From CAZWEZ01 sp964632795 (lineage in GTDB: Bacteria; Pseudomonadota; Alphaproteobacteria; Rhodospirillales; 2-02-FULL-58-16): DNA of 31,914 nucleotides. The stretch covers positions 1 to 31,914 of the forward strand of contig CAZWEZ010000041.1 in the NCBI GenBank assembly GCA_964632795.1, given 5' to 3'. How positions within the stretch are numbered: position 1 is the stretch's first letter; every line of letters begins with the position of its first letter. Below the pieces are notes generated by a model. The model saw only the letters and a program-made list of their open reading frames with translations, did not search any database and was not told where the DNA came from. This document shows positions 24,218-31,914 of the stretch, in pieces. The position numbers were made by a program, and so were the translations under genes.

Positions 24218-25788
24218 TGGCGGAAGTGCCGCATGCCGGTGAAGACCATGGCCAGGTCCTTGTCGTCGGCCGCCGCGATGACCTCGTCGTCGCGCCTCGA
24301 GCCGCCCGGCTGGATGATCGCCGTCACCCCGGCCTCGGCCGCCGCCAGCAGGCCGTCGGCGAAGGGGAAGAAGGCATCCGAGCCGACCACCGAGCCGATG
24401 GCCCGGCTCCGCGTCTCGCCGGCGGCTTCGGAGGCGTCGGCGGCCTTCATGGCGGCGATGCGCGCCGAATCGACCCGGCTCATCTGGCCGGCGCCCACCC
24501 CCACCGTGCAGCCGTCCTTGACGTAGACGATGGCGTTGGACTTGGCGTGCTTGCAGATGGTGAAGGCGAACTTCAAATCGGCCATCTCGGCGTCGGTCGG
24601 GGGGCGCTTGGTGACCACCTTGAGATGGCCCGAATCGATCGCCGTATCGCGGCCCTGCAGCAGGTAGCCGCCGGCCAGGGTGCGCACCGTCATGCCGTCG
24701 GCGCTCGGGTCGGGCATGGCGCCGGTGATCAGGACGCGCAGGTTCTTCTTGGCGGCCAGCGCGGCGCGGGCTTGATCGTCGATTTCCGGGGCGATGACCA
24801 CCTCGGCGAACAACTCGGCGATCTCCTTGGCGGTGGCGGCGTCCAGCTTGCCATTCAGCGCGATGATGCCGCCAAACGCGCTGAGGGGGTCGCAGGCCAG
24901 GGCCTTGAGGTAGGCCTCGCACAAGGTGTCGGCGATCGCCGTGCCGCACGGGTTGGCGTGCTTGATGATGGCGCACGCCGGGCTGGCGGTGAACTCGGCG
25001 ACCAGCTCGAAGGCGGCGTCGGTGTCGTTCAGGTTGTTGAAGCTCAGCTCCTTGCCCTGGATCTGCTCGGCGGTGGCGATCCCGGGGCGCGCCTCGCCGC
25101 CGACGTAGAACGCCGACTGCTGGTGGGGGTTCTCGCCGTAGCGCAGGATCTGGCGGCGCTCGCCGCCAAACGCGATGCGCGGCGGGAAGGCCTCGCCCAG
25201 GAGGCCGTTGAACCAGCCGGAAATCACCGCGTCGTAGGCCCCGGTCCGCGAATAGGCGGTGGCCGCCAGGCGCTTGCGGAAGTCGTCGCCGGTGGCCCCG
25301 CCGTGGGCCGTCATCTCCGCCATCACCGCGGCGTAGTCGGCGGGATCGACGACGACGGTGACGAAGGCATGGTTCTTGGCCGCGGCGCGGATCATCGCCG
25401 GGCCGCCGATGTCGATGTTCTCGATGCAGGTCTCGAAGTCGGCGCCGCGGGCCACGGTGTCCTCGAACGGATAGAGGTTGACCGCCAGCAGGTCGATGGC
25501 GGCGATGCCGTGATCCGCCATCGCCTTCTCGTGGTCTGGATTGCCGCGCACCGCCAGCAGGCCGCCGTGGATGGACGGTTGCAGGGTCTTGACCCGGCCG
25601 TCCATGATCTCGGGGAAGCCGGTGTGGTCGGAGACCTCGACCACCGCCACCCCGGCGTCGCTGAGCGCCTTGGCCGTTCCGCCGGTGGAAAGGATCTCGA
25701 CCCCGCTTTCGGAAAGGAAGCGGCCGAACTCGACCAGGCCGGTCTTGTCGGAAACTGAAATCAGGGCGCGGCGGATCTTGGTGGGCAT
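24214..25788 (-). CDS. purH: Bifunctional AICAR transformylase / IMP cyclohydrolase
   Basis: Catalyses the last two steps of IMP synthesis. The 524-residue protein has the N-terminal cyclohydrolase domain (MGS-like, about residues 1-195; SVSDKTGLVEF, STGGTAKAL, DGRVKTLQPSIHGG) and the C-terminal transformylase domain with the catalytic KHANPCGTA motif, AFGGIIALN and the ending AMVFTGMRHFRH. Lys67, matching the catalytic Lys66 of the animal enzyme, is kept, but the following TLHP is TLQP (Gln70). The start ATG 25788 lies 2 bases after the stop of the dehydratase gene, so it appears to be the last gene of the polysaccharide transcription unit. Confidence 0.97.
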   Translation of the reverse strand: MPTKIRRALISVSDKTGLVEFGRFLSESGVEILSTGGTAKALSDAGVAVVEVSDHTGFPEIMDGRVKTLQPSIHGGLLAVRGNPDHEKAMADHGIAAIDLLAVNLYPFEDTVARGADFETCIENIDIGGPAMIRAAAKNHAFVTVVVDPADYAAVMAEMTAHGGATGDDFRKRLAATAYSRTGAYDAVISGWFNGLLGEAFPPRIAFGGERRQILRYGENPHQQSAFYVGGEARPGIATAEQIQGKELSFNNLNDTDAAFELVAEFTASPACAIIKHANPCGTAIADTLCEAYLKALACDPLSAFGGIIALNGKLDAATAKEIAELFAEVVIAPEIDDQARAALAAKKNLRVLITGAMPDPSADGMTVRTLAGGYLLQGRDTAIDSGHLKVVTKRPPTDAEMADLKFAFTICKHAKSNAIVYVKDGCTVGVGAGQMSRVDSARIAAMKAADASEAAGETRSRAIGSVVGSDAFFPFADGLLAAAEAGVTAIIQPGGSRRDDEVIAAADDKDLAMVFTGMRHFRH

Positions 25789-25790
25789 TA

Positions 25791-27704
25791 TCAGTGCTCC
25801 TTGGTATCAGGTTCGGCGTCGGCTTCCCGGTACTCGGGAACCAGGCGGTGGATGAGGGCGCCGAGGCGGTCCCCGTCGTCGTCGCGACAGGCCGCCGCCA
25901 GTTCCTCGATGGCCCCCGACAGGTCGCCGCCGTCGGCCGCCCGCGGGGCGGCCAGCATGATGCCGTCGCATTCGGTGGGGATCAGGGTCTCGCCGCCGTG
26001 GAACATCTCCTCGAACAGCTTCTCGCCGGGGCGCAGGCCGATGAACTCGATCCCCACGTCGACCTCGGGCTTGAGCCCGGAGAGGCGGATCATCTGGCGC
26101 GCCAGATCGAGGATCGCCACCGGCTCTCCCATGTCGAGAACGAAGATGTTGCCGTCCTCGGTGCCGCCCCGGCTGCCCATCGCCGAGGCCTGGAGGACCA
26201 GTTCCACCGCCTCGCGCACGGTCATGAAATAGCGCTTCATCTCGGGGTGGGTCACGGTCAGCGGACCGCCGCCGGCCAGTTGCTTCTGGAACAGGGGGAC
26301 CACCGAGCCGGTGGAGCCCAGCACGTTGCCGAAGCGCACCACCACGAACCGGGTGCCGTCGTCCTCGCGCCGGCGGAGGTCCAGGGCCTGGCAGTAGCGT
26401 TCGGCGATGCGCTTGGTGGCGCCCATGACGTTGGTCGGGTTGACCGCCTTGTCGGTCGAGATCAGCACCATCGCCGCCACCTTGGCCTGGCGGCAGGCGT
26501 CGGCGACGACGGCGGTGCCGACGACGTTGGTCGTCGTCCCCTCGACCGGGTTGGCCTCGACCAGCGGCACGTGCTTGAGGGCGGCGGCGTGGAACACCAG
26601 TTCGGGCCGGGCGGCGGCGAACACCCTGGCCATGCGGGGGCGGTCGCGGACGTCGGCGATCAGCGCCTGGCGGGCCAGCCGGGGGTGGCCCTCGGCGACC
26701 TCCATGTCGATGGTGTAGAGGTTGAATTCCGAGTTGTCGAGCAGCACCAGGGCCGCCGGACGAAGGTCCGAGACCTGGCGCACCAGCTCGCTGCCGATGC
26801 TGCCCCCGGCGCCGGTGACCAGCACCCGGCGGCCTTCGACCAGGGCCCGCATGGCGTCGCGGTCGAGCGCCGTCTGGGGCCGGCCCAGCAGGTCCTCGAT
26901 GGCCACCGGGCGGACCTCGACGCCGTCCTCGACCTCGATCTCGCTCTTGAAGTCGGTCAGGCGGGGCATCCGGGCCATGGTCATCCCCAACTGCTCGGCG
27001 CTGTCGAGGAGGGCGCGCACCCGCGAGCCGACGATGTCGTCCTTGGTCAGGATCAGGCGCTGGGGCCGGTCGTCCGGCGAGTTCAGCCGGTCGACGACGT
27101 CGGCCATCTCGGCGGTGGTCCCCATCACCTCGACGCCCTGGATGTGGCGGCCCACGCGGGACGGCGTCTCGGCGACGATCCCGACCACCCGGTAGTTGGC
27201 CTCCGGCGAGCGCGACAGCGAGCGGATGAACAGCTCCGCCCCGTCGCCGGCGCCGACCAGAAGCACTGGGACGCGCCGGTGGTTCTCGGACTCGAGGCGG
27301 AATTCGAAGTGGCGGTCCTTGAGCAGCCGGTAGAAGAACCGAGGCCCGCCCAGCATGGCGATCAGCACGAACCAGTTGATGATCGGTACCGAGCGGGGAA
27401 GGAAGCCCAGCCGCGTCCACAGGAACATCACCACCAGGAAGACCAGGACCACCAGGCTGACCGAACGGGTGATCGCCAGCAGGTCGTTGACCGAGGCGTA
27501 ACGCCAGACCCCCCGATAGAGCCCCATCAACCAGAACACGGCGGCGGCGATCGTCGTGAACACCGCCGTCCCCTCGATCAGGTAGTCGGTGTAGTAGACC
27601 AGCGCGTCCCCCATCCGAAGGTACAGCGACAGGCTGAAGGACAGCGCCGCCATGACGATGTCGTGGACGTAGACGATGTAGCCGCGGTGGGGGAGGCGGA
27701 GCAT
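25791..27704 (-). CDS. Membrane UDP-N-acetylglucosamine 4,6-dehydratase, WbpM/WreQ/CapD type
   Basis: Makes a UDP-4-keto-6-deoxy-GlcNAc intermediate for surface polysaccharide synthesis. The 637-residue protein has four N-terminal membrane segments (about residues 8-30, 45-65, 75-100, 108-128), a first nucleotide-binding-like domain (VLLVGAGDGAELFI, about 147-160) and an extended SDR domain from about 290 with VTGAGGSIGSELVRQ. The catalytic region STDKAVNPTNVMGATK shows the Met in place of the usual Tyr that marks the long-form FlaA1/WbpM group. It ends in acidic residues. It lies 24 bases after the WbpV-like gene and 2 bases before purH on the same strand. Confidence 0.93.
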   Translation of the reverse strand: MLRLPHRGYIVYVHDIVMAALSFSLSLYLRMGDALVYYTDYLIEGTAVFTTIAAAVFWLMGLYRGVWRYASVNDLLAITRSVSLVVLVFLVVMFLWTRLGFLPRSVPIINWFVLIAMLGGPRFFYRLLKDRHFEFRLESENHRRVPVLLVGAGDGAELFIRSLSRSPEANYRVVGIVAETPSRVGRHIQGVEVMGTTAEMADVVDRLNSPDDRPQRLILTKDDIVGSRVRALLDSAEQLGMTMARMPRLTDFKSEIEVEDGVEVRPVAIEDLLGRPQTALDRDAMRALVEGRRVLVTGAGGSIGSELVRQVSDLRPAALVLLDNSEFNLYTIDMEVAEGHPRLARQALIADVRDRPRMARVFAAARPELVFHAAALKHVPLVEANPVEGTTTNVVGTAVVADACRQAKVAAMVLISTDKAVNPTNVMGATKRIAERYCQALDLRRREDDGTRFVVVRFGNVLGSTGSVVPLFQKQLAGGGPLTVTHPEMKRYFMTVREAVELVLQASAMGSRGGTEDGNIFVLDMGEPVAILDLARQMIRLSGLKPEVDVGIEFIGLRPGEKLFEEMFHGGETLIPTECDGIMLAAPRAADGGDLSGAIEELAAACRDDDGDRLGALIHRLVPEYREADAEPDTKEH

Positions 27705-27728
27705 TTATCAAGACTTCCTTGGCCGTCT

Positions 27729-28700
27729 CTATCGTCGTTCCCGGGACAGGAACCACGATGCCGTTTCTTCCAGTCCTTGTACCATGGTCAACGGTGGGGT
27801 CCAGTCAAGTTCGAGACGAATCTTGCCGTCGTCGACGATCAGCGAGTCGCACAACCGTTCGACGGCGGCCGCTTTCCCGGTCACCGCGCCGGCCAGGCGC
27901 AACAGCGCCCCCGGGACCGGGAACAGCCGCGCCGGCCGGCCCAGGGCGGCGGCCAGCCGGCGGACCAGCTCCGGGGTCGACACCGGCTCGCCGTCGGCGA
28001 CCAGGTACGTCTTGCCCGCCGCCCCGGGATGGTCCAGGCACCTGAGCACGGCGTCGGCCAGGTTGGCGGCGTGGATCAGGCTGCGGCGGTTGGCGATGCC
28101 GGCCAGGGGCAGCGGCGGCGCCTTGGCGCACAGCTCCAGCAGCTCGAGGAAGTTGCCCTTGACCCCGGCCCCGTAGACCAGCGGCGGGCGGAGCACCGTG
28201 GCCTCCAGGGCGCCGCCGGCGGCGACCTCGAACAAGGCCCGTTCGGCCTCCAGCTTGGACACCCCGTAAGGTTCGCGCGGGTGGGGCGGGTCGCCGTCAC
28301 GGAACGGGGCGCCGGGCGTGGTCTCGCCGTTGACCTTGACGGTGCTGAGAAGGACCAGCCGGCGCACCCCGGCGGCCGATGCCGCCTCGGCCAGCCGGCG
28401 GGTGCCCTCGGCGTTGACCCGGCGGTATTCGGCCAGGGGATCGCCGTGGCGTTCGTCCATCACGTGGACCCGGGCCGCCAGGTAGACCACGGCGTCGATG
28501 CCCTCCAGCGCCGCGCTCCAGTCGGTGTCGGGGCCGATGTCGGCCACCCGGCAGACCTCGATGCCCGCCGCCGGGGCGGGCCGGCGGGACGATATGCGGA
28601 CCCGCCGGCCGGCGGCGGCCAACGCCGGACACAGCGCCCGGCCGACGAAGCCGTCGCCGCCGGTGACCAGGACGGTGCTTATACCAGCGGCCACAATCAC
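27729..28700 (-). CDS. NAD-dependent epimerase/reductase, WbpV/WreV type
   Basis: Extended SDR of 323 residues that probably reduces or epimerises C4 of the 4-keto sugar nucleotide made by the neighbouring dehydratase, giving UDP-QuiNAc or UDP-FucNAc. Visible: the Rossmann motif VLVTGGDGFVGRAL, LAARVHVMDERHGDPLAEYRRVN, catalytic Ser in LLSTVKVNGE and YGVSKLEAE (Tyr, Lys), then RPPLVYGAGVKGNFL and NRRSLIHAANLADA, all typical of WbpV-like proteins. I choose GTG 28700 (after GGGGGAG); a second GTG at 28694 is also possible. It follows a REP-like pair that separates it from the upstream glycosyltransferase gene. Confidence 0.9.
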   Translation of the reverse strand: MIVAAGISTVLVTGGDGFVGRALCPALAAAGRRVRISSRRPAPAAGIEVCRVADIGPDTDWSAALEGIDAVVYLAARVHVMDERHGDPLAEYRRVNAEGTRRLAEAASAAGVRRLVLLSTVKVNGETTPGAPFRDGDPPHPREPYGVSKLEAERALFEVAAGGALEATVLRPPLVYGAGVKGNFLELLELCAKAPPLPLAGIANRRSLIHAANLADAVLRCLDHPGAAGKTYLVADGEPVSTPELVRRLAAALGRPARLFPVPGALLRLAGAVTGKAAAVERLCDSLIVDDGKIRLELDWTPPLTMVQGLEETASWFLSRERR

Positions 28701-28713
28701 TGACTCCCCCGAC

Positions 28714-28820
28714 CATCCTTCGACACGCCGCTTGCGCGGCTGCTCAGGATGAGATTTTTGTTGAAAAACAAAGAGATGCCTCATCCTGAACAGCGAGCGA
28801 AGCTCGCGTGTCGAAGGATG
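28714..28820. repeat. Inverted pair of REP-like palindromes (CATCCTTCGACACGC...CTCAGGATGAG)
   Basis: Two 40-41-base units, 28714-28753 and 28780-28820, face each other. Each starts CATCCTTCGACACGC, has its own GC hairpin and ends CAGGATGAG. Units of this type are well known as high-copy intergenic repeats in Alphaproteobacteria. It separates the GT4 gene from the WbpV-like gene; an outer stem formed by both units might attenuate transcription within the operon. Confidence 0.85.
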
Positions 28821-28828
28821 CCCACAGG

Positions 28829-30073
28829 TCAGTGCCCCTTGGTATATGACCGGCCCCCGGTCACCGAGTCCAGGACCTCGATCATCCGCCGGGCCTGGGC
28901 TTGGCGGCTGTGGCCGGGGGCGGCTTGCAGGGAGCGCCGGGCGTAGCCGTTCCTGAGCTCGGCGTCGTTCATCAGCCTCCTCGCCGCCGCGGCCAGGGCC
29001 TCGGGGTCGCCGGCCGGCACCCACAGGCCGCTCCCTTCGCCGGCGAGGAGACGGCTCGCCTCGCCCTCCGGGGCCGCCAGCAGCAGCGGCAGGCCCATCG
29101 CCATGGCCTCGAAGATCTTCGACGGGATGACCCCGGCGAAGACCGGCGAATCCTTGAGGTGGACCAGGGCGACGTCGCACAGGCTCCACACCGCGGGCAT
29201 GTTCTCCTTGGGCTGGGGGTCCATGAACACCACGTTGTCGAGGCCGCGCCGGGCGGCCTCGGCGATCAGCCCCTGGCGCTCGGCCCCGGCCCCGGCGAGC
29301 AGGAAGCGCAGGCCGTCGTCGCCCCGCAGCCGCTCGGCGGCGTCGAGCACGTTGGACAACCCGTGGGCCATGCCGTGGGTGCCCACGTAGCCGACCACGA
29401 ACTTGCCCTCGACGCCCCATTCGGCCCCCAGCGCGGAATCGCGCCGGCGCGGCGCGTAGCGCGACAGCTCGACGCCGTTGATCACCACCGCGATCTTTGC
29501 CGATTCGATGCCGCGGCCGACCAGGTTGTCCCTGAAGGCGCCGCTCAGGGCGACCACGGCGGCCGCTCGGCGGTAGAGGAAAAGCTCCAGCTTCTCGACC
29601 ATCCGCAAGGCCGGGCCCGGGCGCATGGCGCCGACGGCGGCGATCGAGTCCGGCCACAGGTCGCCCAGCTCGAAGACGAACGGCACCCCGCGCAGGGCGC
29701 CGGTGGCCCAGCCGGCGACGGCGGCGAAGAACTGGGGCGAGGTGGCGACCACCACGTCCGGCTTGTCCTCGAACAGGGCGGCGACGGTGCCGCTGGCCAT
29801 GAAGCTGAGGAAGTCCAGCGTCCGCCGGAAGACTCCCCGGTTGGAGGCGATGTAGGTCTTGACCCGGACCACCCGGATTCCCGACATCTCCGCGCACTGC
29901 CGCCACCGGTTCCGATGGCCAGGAAACAGACGTCCGTGGGGAAAGTTGGGGGCGCACGTCATCACCGTCACCCGATGCCCCCAGCGGACCCAGTGGCAGG
30001 CCCTCTCGTAGACCCGGGTCGCCGCGGCGTTGGTCTCGGGCGGGAAGTTGTCGGCGAAAAACAGGATCTTCAT
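28829..30073 (-). CDS. GT4 glycosyltransferase, WbuB-like
   Basis: GT-B fold retaining transferase of 414 residues, predicted to add a sugar, perhaps an N-acetyl-6-deoxyhexosamine, to a lipid-linked intermediate on the inner face of the membrane. The N-terminal domain starts MKILFFADNFPPETNAAATR and contains FELGDLWPDSI. The C-terminal domain shows VGYVGTHGMAHGL, FLLAGAGAERQGLI and the donor-binding PSKIFEAMAMGLPLLLA (with the usual E-x7-E pattern). ATG 30073 overlaps the stop of the WecA-like gene as ATGA, so the two are coupled. Acceptor and donor are inferred from context only. Confidence 0.92.
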   Translation of the reverse strand: MKILFFADNFPPETNAAATRVYERACHWVRWGHRVTVMTCAPNFPHGRLFPGHRNRWRQCAEMSGIRVVRVKTYIASNRGVFRRTLDFLSFMASGTVAALFEDKPDVVVATSPQFFAAVAGWATGALRGVPFVFELGDLWPDSIAAVGAMRPGPALRMVEKLELFLYRRAAAVVALSGAFRDNLVGRGIESAKIAVVINGVELSRYAPRRRDSALGAEWGVEGKFVVGYVGTHGMAHGLSNVLDAAERLRGDDGLRFLLAGAGAERQGLIAEAARRGLDNVVFMDPQPKENMPAVWSLCDVALVHLKDSPVFAGVIPSKIFEAMAMGLPLLLAAPEGEASRLLAGEGSGLWVPAGDPEALAAAARRLMNDAELRNGYARRSLQAAPGHSRQAQARRMIEVLDSVTGGRSYTKGH

Positions 30074-31068
30074 CGCCGCCGCCCGCCGGCCAGCAGGACC
30101 AGCAGCCCCGCCACCACCACCACGGCGCCGGCCACCGCCGGCCACGCCCGGCCGCCGACGGCGACCACGGCGAGGACGATCAGCACCACGTCGGCGGCGA
30201 CCACCCTCAGCACCACGGCTCCGTGGCCCAGCCCCCGCTGCACGGCCAGTTGGTAGAAGTGCTGGCGGTGGGCCCGCCACAGCGGCTCGCCGCGCAGCGC
30301 CCGGCGGCCCAGCGTCACCGTGGCGTCGGCCAGGTAGTAGAGGGGCAGGATCAGGGCCGGCGCCCAGTGGCCGTGGGCGGACAGAGCGAGCAGCAGCCAG
30401 CCGAGCAGGAAACCCAGCGGCACGCTGCCGACATCGCCGAGGAAGATCCTGGCCGGCTGCCAGTTCCACCACAGGAAGCCGAGGGCGGCGGCGGCGGCGC
30501 TCAGGCCGTAGAGGGCCAGCGTCCCGTCGAGGCCGCCCGCCGCCGCGACCAGCGCCACGCCGACGCCGATGGCGGCGGTCTCGGCGCCGGCGATGCCGTC
30601 GATGCCGTCCATGAAGTTGAACAGGTTGATGAACCACACCCACAGCAGTCCGGCCGCCAGGAGGTCGACGCCCGGCGGCAGGAGGCCGCCGAAGAACGGC
30701 CCATGGGCCGGCATCGCCGCCAGGACCACGGCTACGGCGGCGGCCTGGGCGAGGAGACGCCACGGCGGGGTCAGCCCGGCCAGGTCGTCGAACCACGACA
30801 CCACGGCCAACGCCACGGCCCCACCGGCCAGCGCCAGGACCTCCGGCAGCGGGGCGCCGGCGTCGAGCCCGGCCGCCGCCCACACCGGGACCACCACCGC
30901 CACCACCGCCAGGCCGCCGCCGCGCGGCGTCGGCACGGTGTGGCTGCTTCGCGGGGTGGGGTGATCCAGCACGGCCCGTCGTCGCAACAGGCGCAGGACC
31001 CCGTAGGTGGCCCCCAGGGTGAGCGCCAGGACGCCGACGAACGACAGGGCAAGGAACAGCCAGTCCAT
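30070..31068 (-). CDS. Undecaprenyl-phosphate sugar-1-phosphate transferase, WecA/WbpL/WreU type
   Basis: Integral membrane enzyme that starts repeat-unit synthesis by moving a HexNAc-1-phosphate from UDP-sugar to undecaprenyl phosphate. The 332-residue protein has about ten membrane segments. Family motifs are in order: HPTPRSSHTVPTPRGGG, WFDDLAGLTPPWRLLAQ (DD), FNFMDGIDGIAGAE, FLGDVGSVPLGFL and HRQHFYQLAV near the C-terminus. It is shorter than WecA and fits the WbpL/WreU subgroup. It is the first gene of the minus-strand operon; ATG 31068 lies 60 bases downstream of a terminator-like hairpin in the same orientation. Confidence 0.93.
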   Translation of the reverse strand: MDWLFLALSFVGVLALTLGATYGVLRLLRRRAVLDHPTPRSSHTVPTPRGGGLAVVAVVVPVWAAAGLDAGAPLPEVLALAGGAVALAVVSWFDDLAGLTPPWRLLAQAAAVAVVLAAMPAHGPFFGGLLPPGVDLLAAGLLWVWFINLFNFMDGIDGIAGAETAAIGVGVALVAAAGGLDGTLALYGLSAAAAALGFLWWNWQPARIFLGDVGSVPLGFLLGWLLLALSAHGHWAPALILPLYYLADATVTLGRRALRGEPLWRAHRQHFYQLAVQRGLGHGAVVLRVVAADVVLIVLAVVAVGGRAWPAVAGAVVVVAGLLVLLAGGRRR

Positions 31069-31120
31069 GGCCGACGGTTATAGCAAACGAACGCCAGCGC
31101 ACCTTGGTATTATTCGGCGA

Positions 31121-31148
31121 ACAAAAAAAACCGCCCATCGGGCGGTTT
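31121..31148 (-). terminator. Terminator-like hairpin in the leader of the polysaccharide operon
   Basis: AAACCGCCC (31128-31136) pairs with GGGCGGTTT (31140-31148) around an ATC loop. On the minus strand it is followed by a run of eight T, the full form of an intrinsic terminator. No minus-strand gene is seen upstream within the window; the next gene is the plus-strand methyltransferase. It may be an attenuator of the operon that starts at 31068, or it may stop antisense transcription. Confidence 0.8.
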
Positions 31149-31205
31149 CAACGGCTCGGGGCGGAGAGTATGCTGGGGACCGGTTCTCGGAGTTTCGGAG
31201 GAAGA

Positions 31206-31914
31206 ATGTCCGACTGGCTACCGCCGAGTACGTTCGAGGAACGGCTGAAGGAGCTGCTGGTCCCGGCCCGGCTGTACCACGTCCTGCGCGCCCATCGCGA
31301 GCGGCGCCGGGGCGACCGCGAACTGGCCCTGCTGCCCTTCCTCGCCGACCCCGGGCGCAACAGCGTCGACGCCGGGGCCAACAAGGGGGTCTATACCTAC
31401 TGGCTTCAGAAGTGCTCGCGCCACGTCTACGCCTACGAGCCCAACCCCAAGATCTTCCGCATCCTGGAGGCCGGGGCCAGGGGCAACGTCAGCCTCCTGC
31501 CCTACGCCCTGGCCGATAGCACCGGCACCGCCAGGCTGCGCATCCCGAAGACCGAACGCGGCTATTCCAACCAGGGGGGCAGCTTGAATTTCGCCAAGGT
31601 CGGCCCCTCCTACGGCGAGCTGGAGGTGGAGACCCGGCGTCTGGACGACGAGGGCCTGCACGACATCGGCTTGATCAAGATCGACGTCGAAGGCTTCGAG
31701 TTCGAGGTCCTGGAAGGCGCCCGGGAGACCATAGAGCGGGACCGCCCGGTGCTGCTGATCGAGATCGAGGAGGTCCACAACAAGCAGCCCATCGAGGACT
31801 CCCTGGCCCGCATCGAAGCCCTCGGCTACCGGGGCTCGGCGGTGATCGGGGGCATCCTCAGGGACCTCTCGTTCTTCGACCCCGAGGCCAACCACCGCAC
31901 CTGGCGCCAGCGCG
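31206..31914 (+). CDS. FkbM-family methyltransferase (3' end outside window)
   Basis: S-adenosylmethionine-dependent O-methyltransferase, often acting on polysaccharide sugars. At least 236 residues are encoded and the frame is open at the window end. Motifs: the SAM-binding NSVDAGANKGVYTYWL (about residues 52-67), YAYEPNPKIF, a conserved LPYALAD strand, and LIKIDVEGFEFEVLEGA (about 156-172), the hallmark of FkbM proteins. The start ATG 31206 has GGAGGAAG in good position. It is divergent from the polysaccharide operon, suggesting a role in modifying the same product. A candidate plus-strand promoter is TTCAAC (31147) with TATGCT (31169). Confidence 0.92.
   Translation, partial: MSDWLPPSTFEERLKELLVPARLYHVLRAHRERRRGDRELALLPFLADPGRNSVDAGANKGVYTYWLQKCSRHVYAYEPNPKIFRILEAGARGNVSLLPYALADSTGTARLRIPKTERGYSNQGGSLNFAKVGPSYGELEVETRRLDDEGLHDIGLIKIDVEGFEFEVLEGARETIERDRPVLLIEIEEVHNKQPIEDSLARIEALGYRGSAVIGGILRDLSFFDPEANHRTWRQR

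Noticed and set aside
25794..28703. A 969-codon open frame on the plus strand
   Set aside because: It is antisense to the dehydratase and WbpV-like genes, whose motifs are unambiguous.

Overview
The window is about 70% GC across most of its length and carries a gene order typical of Alphaproteobacteria: cmk, rpsA, sppA, ihfB and a LapA-domain gene, then pyrF and trpF. With an unlinked purH, a short-type L36 and ubiTUV, it suggests a Rhodospirillales-like alphaproteobacterium. The lineage is inferred from gene content only. Two runs of N (10 and 100 bases) mark a draft or metagenome-derived scaffold.

Layout. 1-6603 (+): translation and core metabolism: end of cytidylate kinase, ribosomal protein S1 with a long Lys/Pro/Ala tail, SppA protease, IHF-beta, LapA-like membrane protein, an ornithine cyclodeaminase-family enzyme, then PyrF and TrpF. 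6608-10957: a class-III aminotransferase, a metallophosphoesterase, a class-V serine/alanine-glyoxylate aminotransferase (-) and an SDR dehydrogenase. 10954-14400: an atypical, lower-GC patch with a TPR/O-GlcNAc-transferase-like (SPINDLY) gene between CTAG sites and IS-like ends, followed by two truncated PLP-enzyme remnants. 14566-17422 (-): tRNA-Ser(GGA) and the ubiT-ubiU-ubiV operon for oxygen-independent ubiquinone synthesis. 17547-23193: an unknown acidic membrane protein, an agmatinase-family ureohydrolase and the glcDEF glycolate oxidase operon (-). 23206-24217: a MITE-like inverted repeat, rpmJ, a tiny secreted-peptide gene and a sensor-kinase remnant. 24214-31068 (-): a polysaccharide operon (WecA/WbpL-like initiating transferase, GT4 glycosyltransferase, WbpV/WreV-like reductase/epimerase, WbpM/WreQ-like 4,6-dehydratase) that runs into purH. 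31206-end (+): a divergent FkbM methyltransferase cut by the window edge.

How the genes work together. Glycolate oxidase makes glyoxylate, which the class-V aminotransferase can transaminate. The agmatinase-family enzyme and the cyclodeaminase-family enzyme suggest amine and amino-acid catabolism. The polysaccharide genes form a coherent set for making and polymerising an N-acetyl-6-deoxyhexosamine such as QuiNAc or FucNAc on undecaprenyl phosphate.

Most unusual is a palindromic repeat family built on GGTGACTGTATATAGTTT. It occurs twice, each time filling the gap between two convergent genes. The two copies differ by paired, stem-preserving substitutions, and the first copy looks like a hairpin nested in the loop of another. 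A separate perfect 57-bp inverted repeat with TA/CTAG ends abuts the glcD ribosome-binding site.
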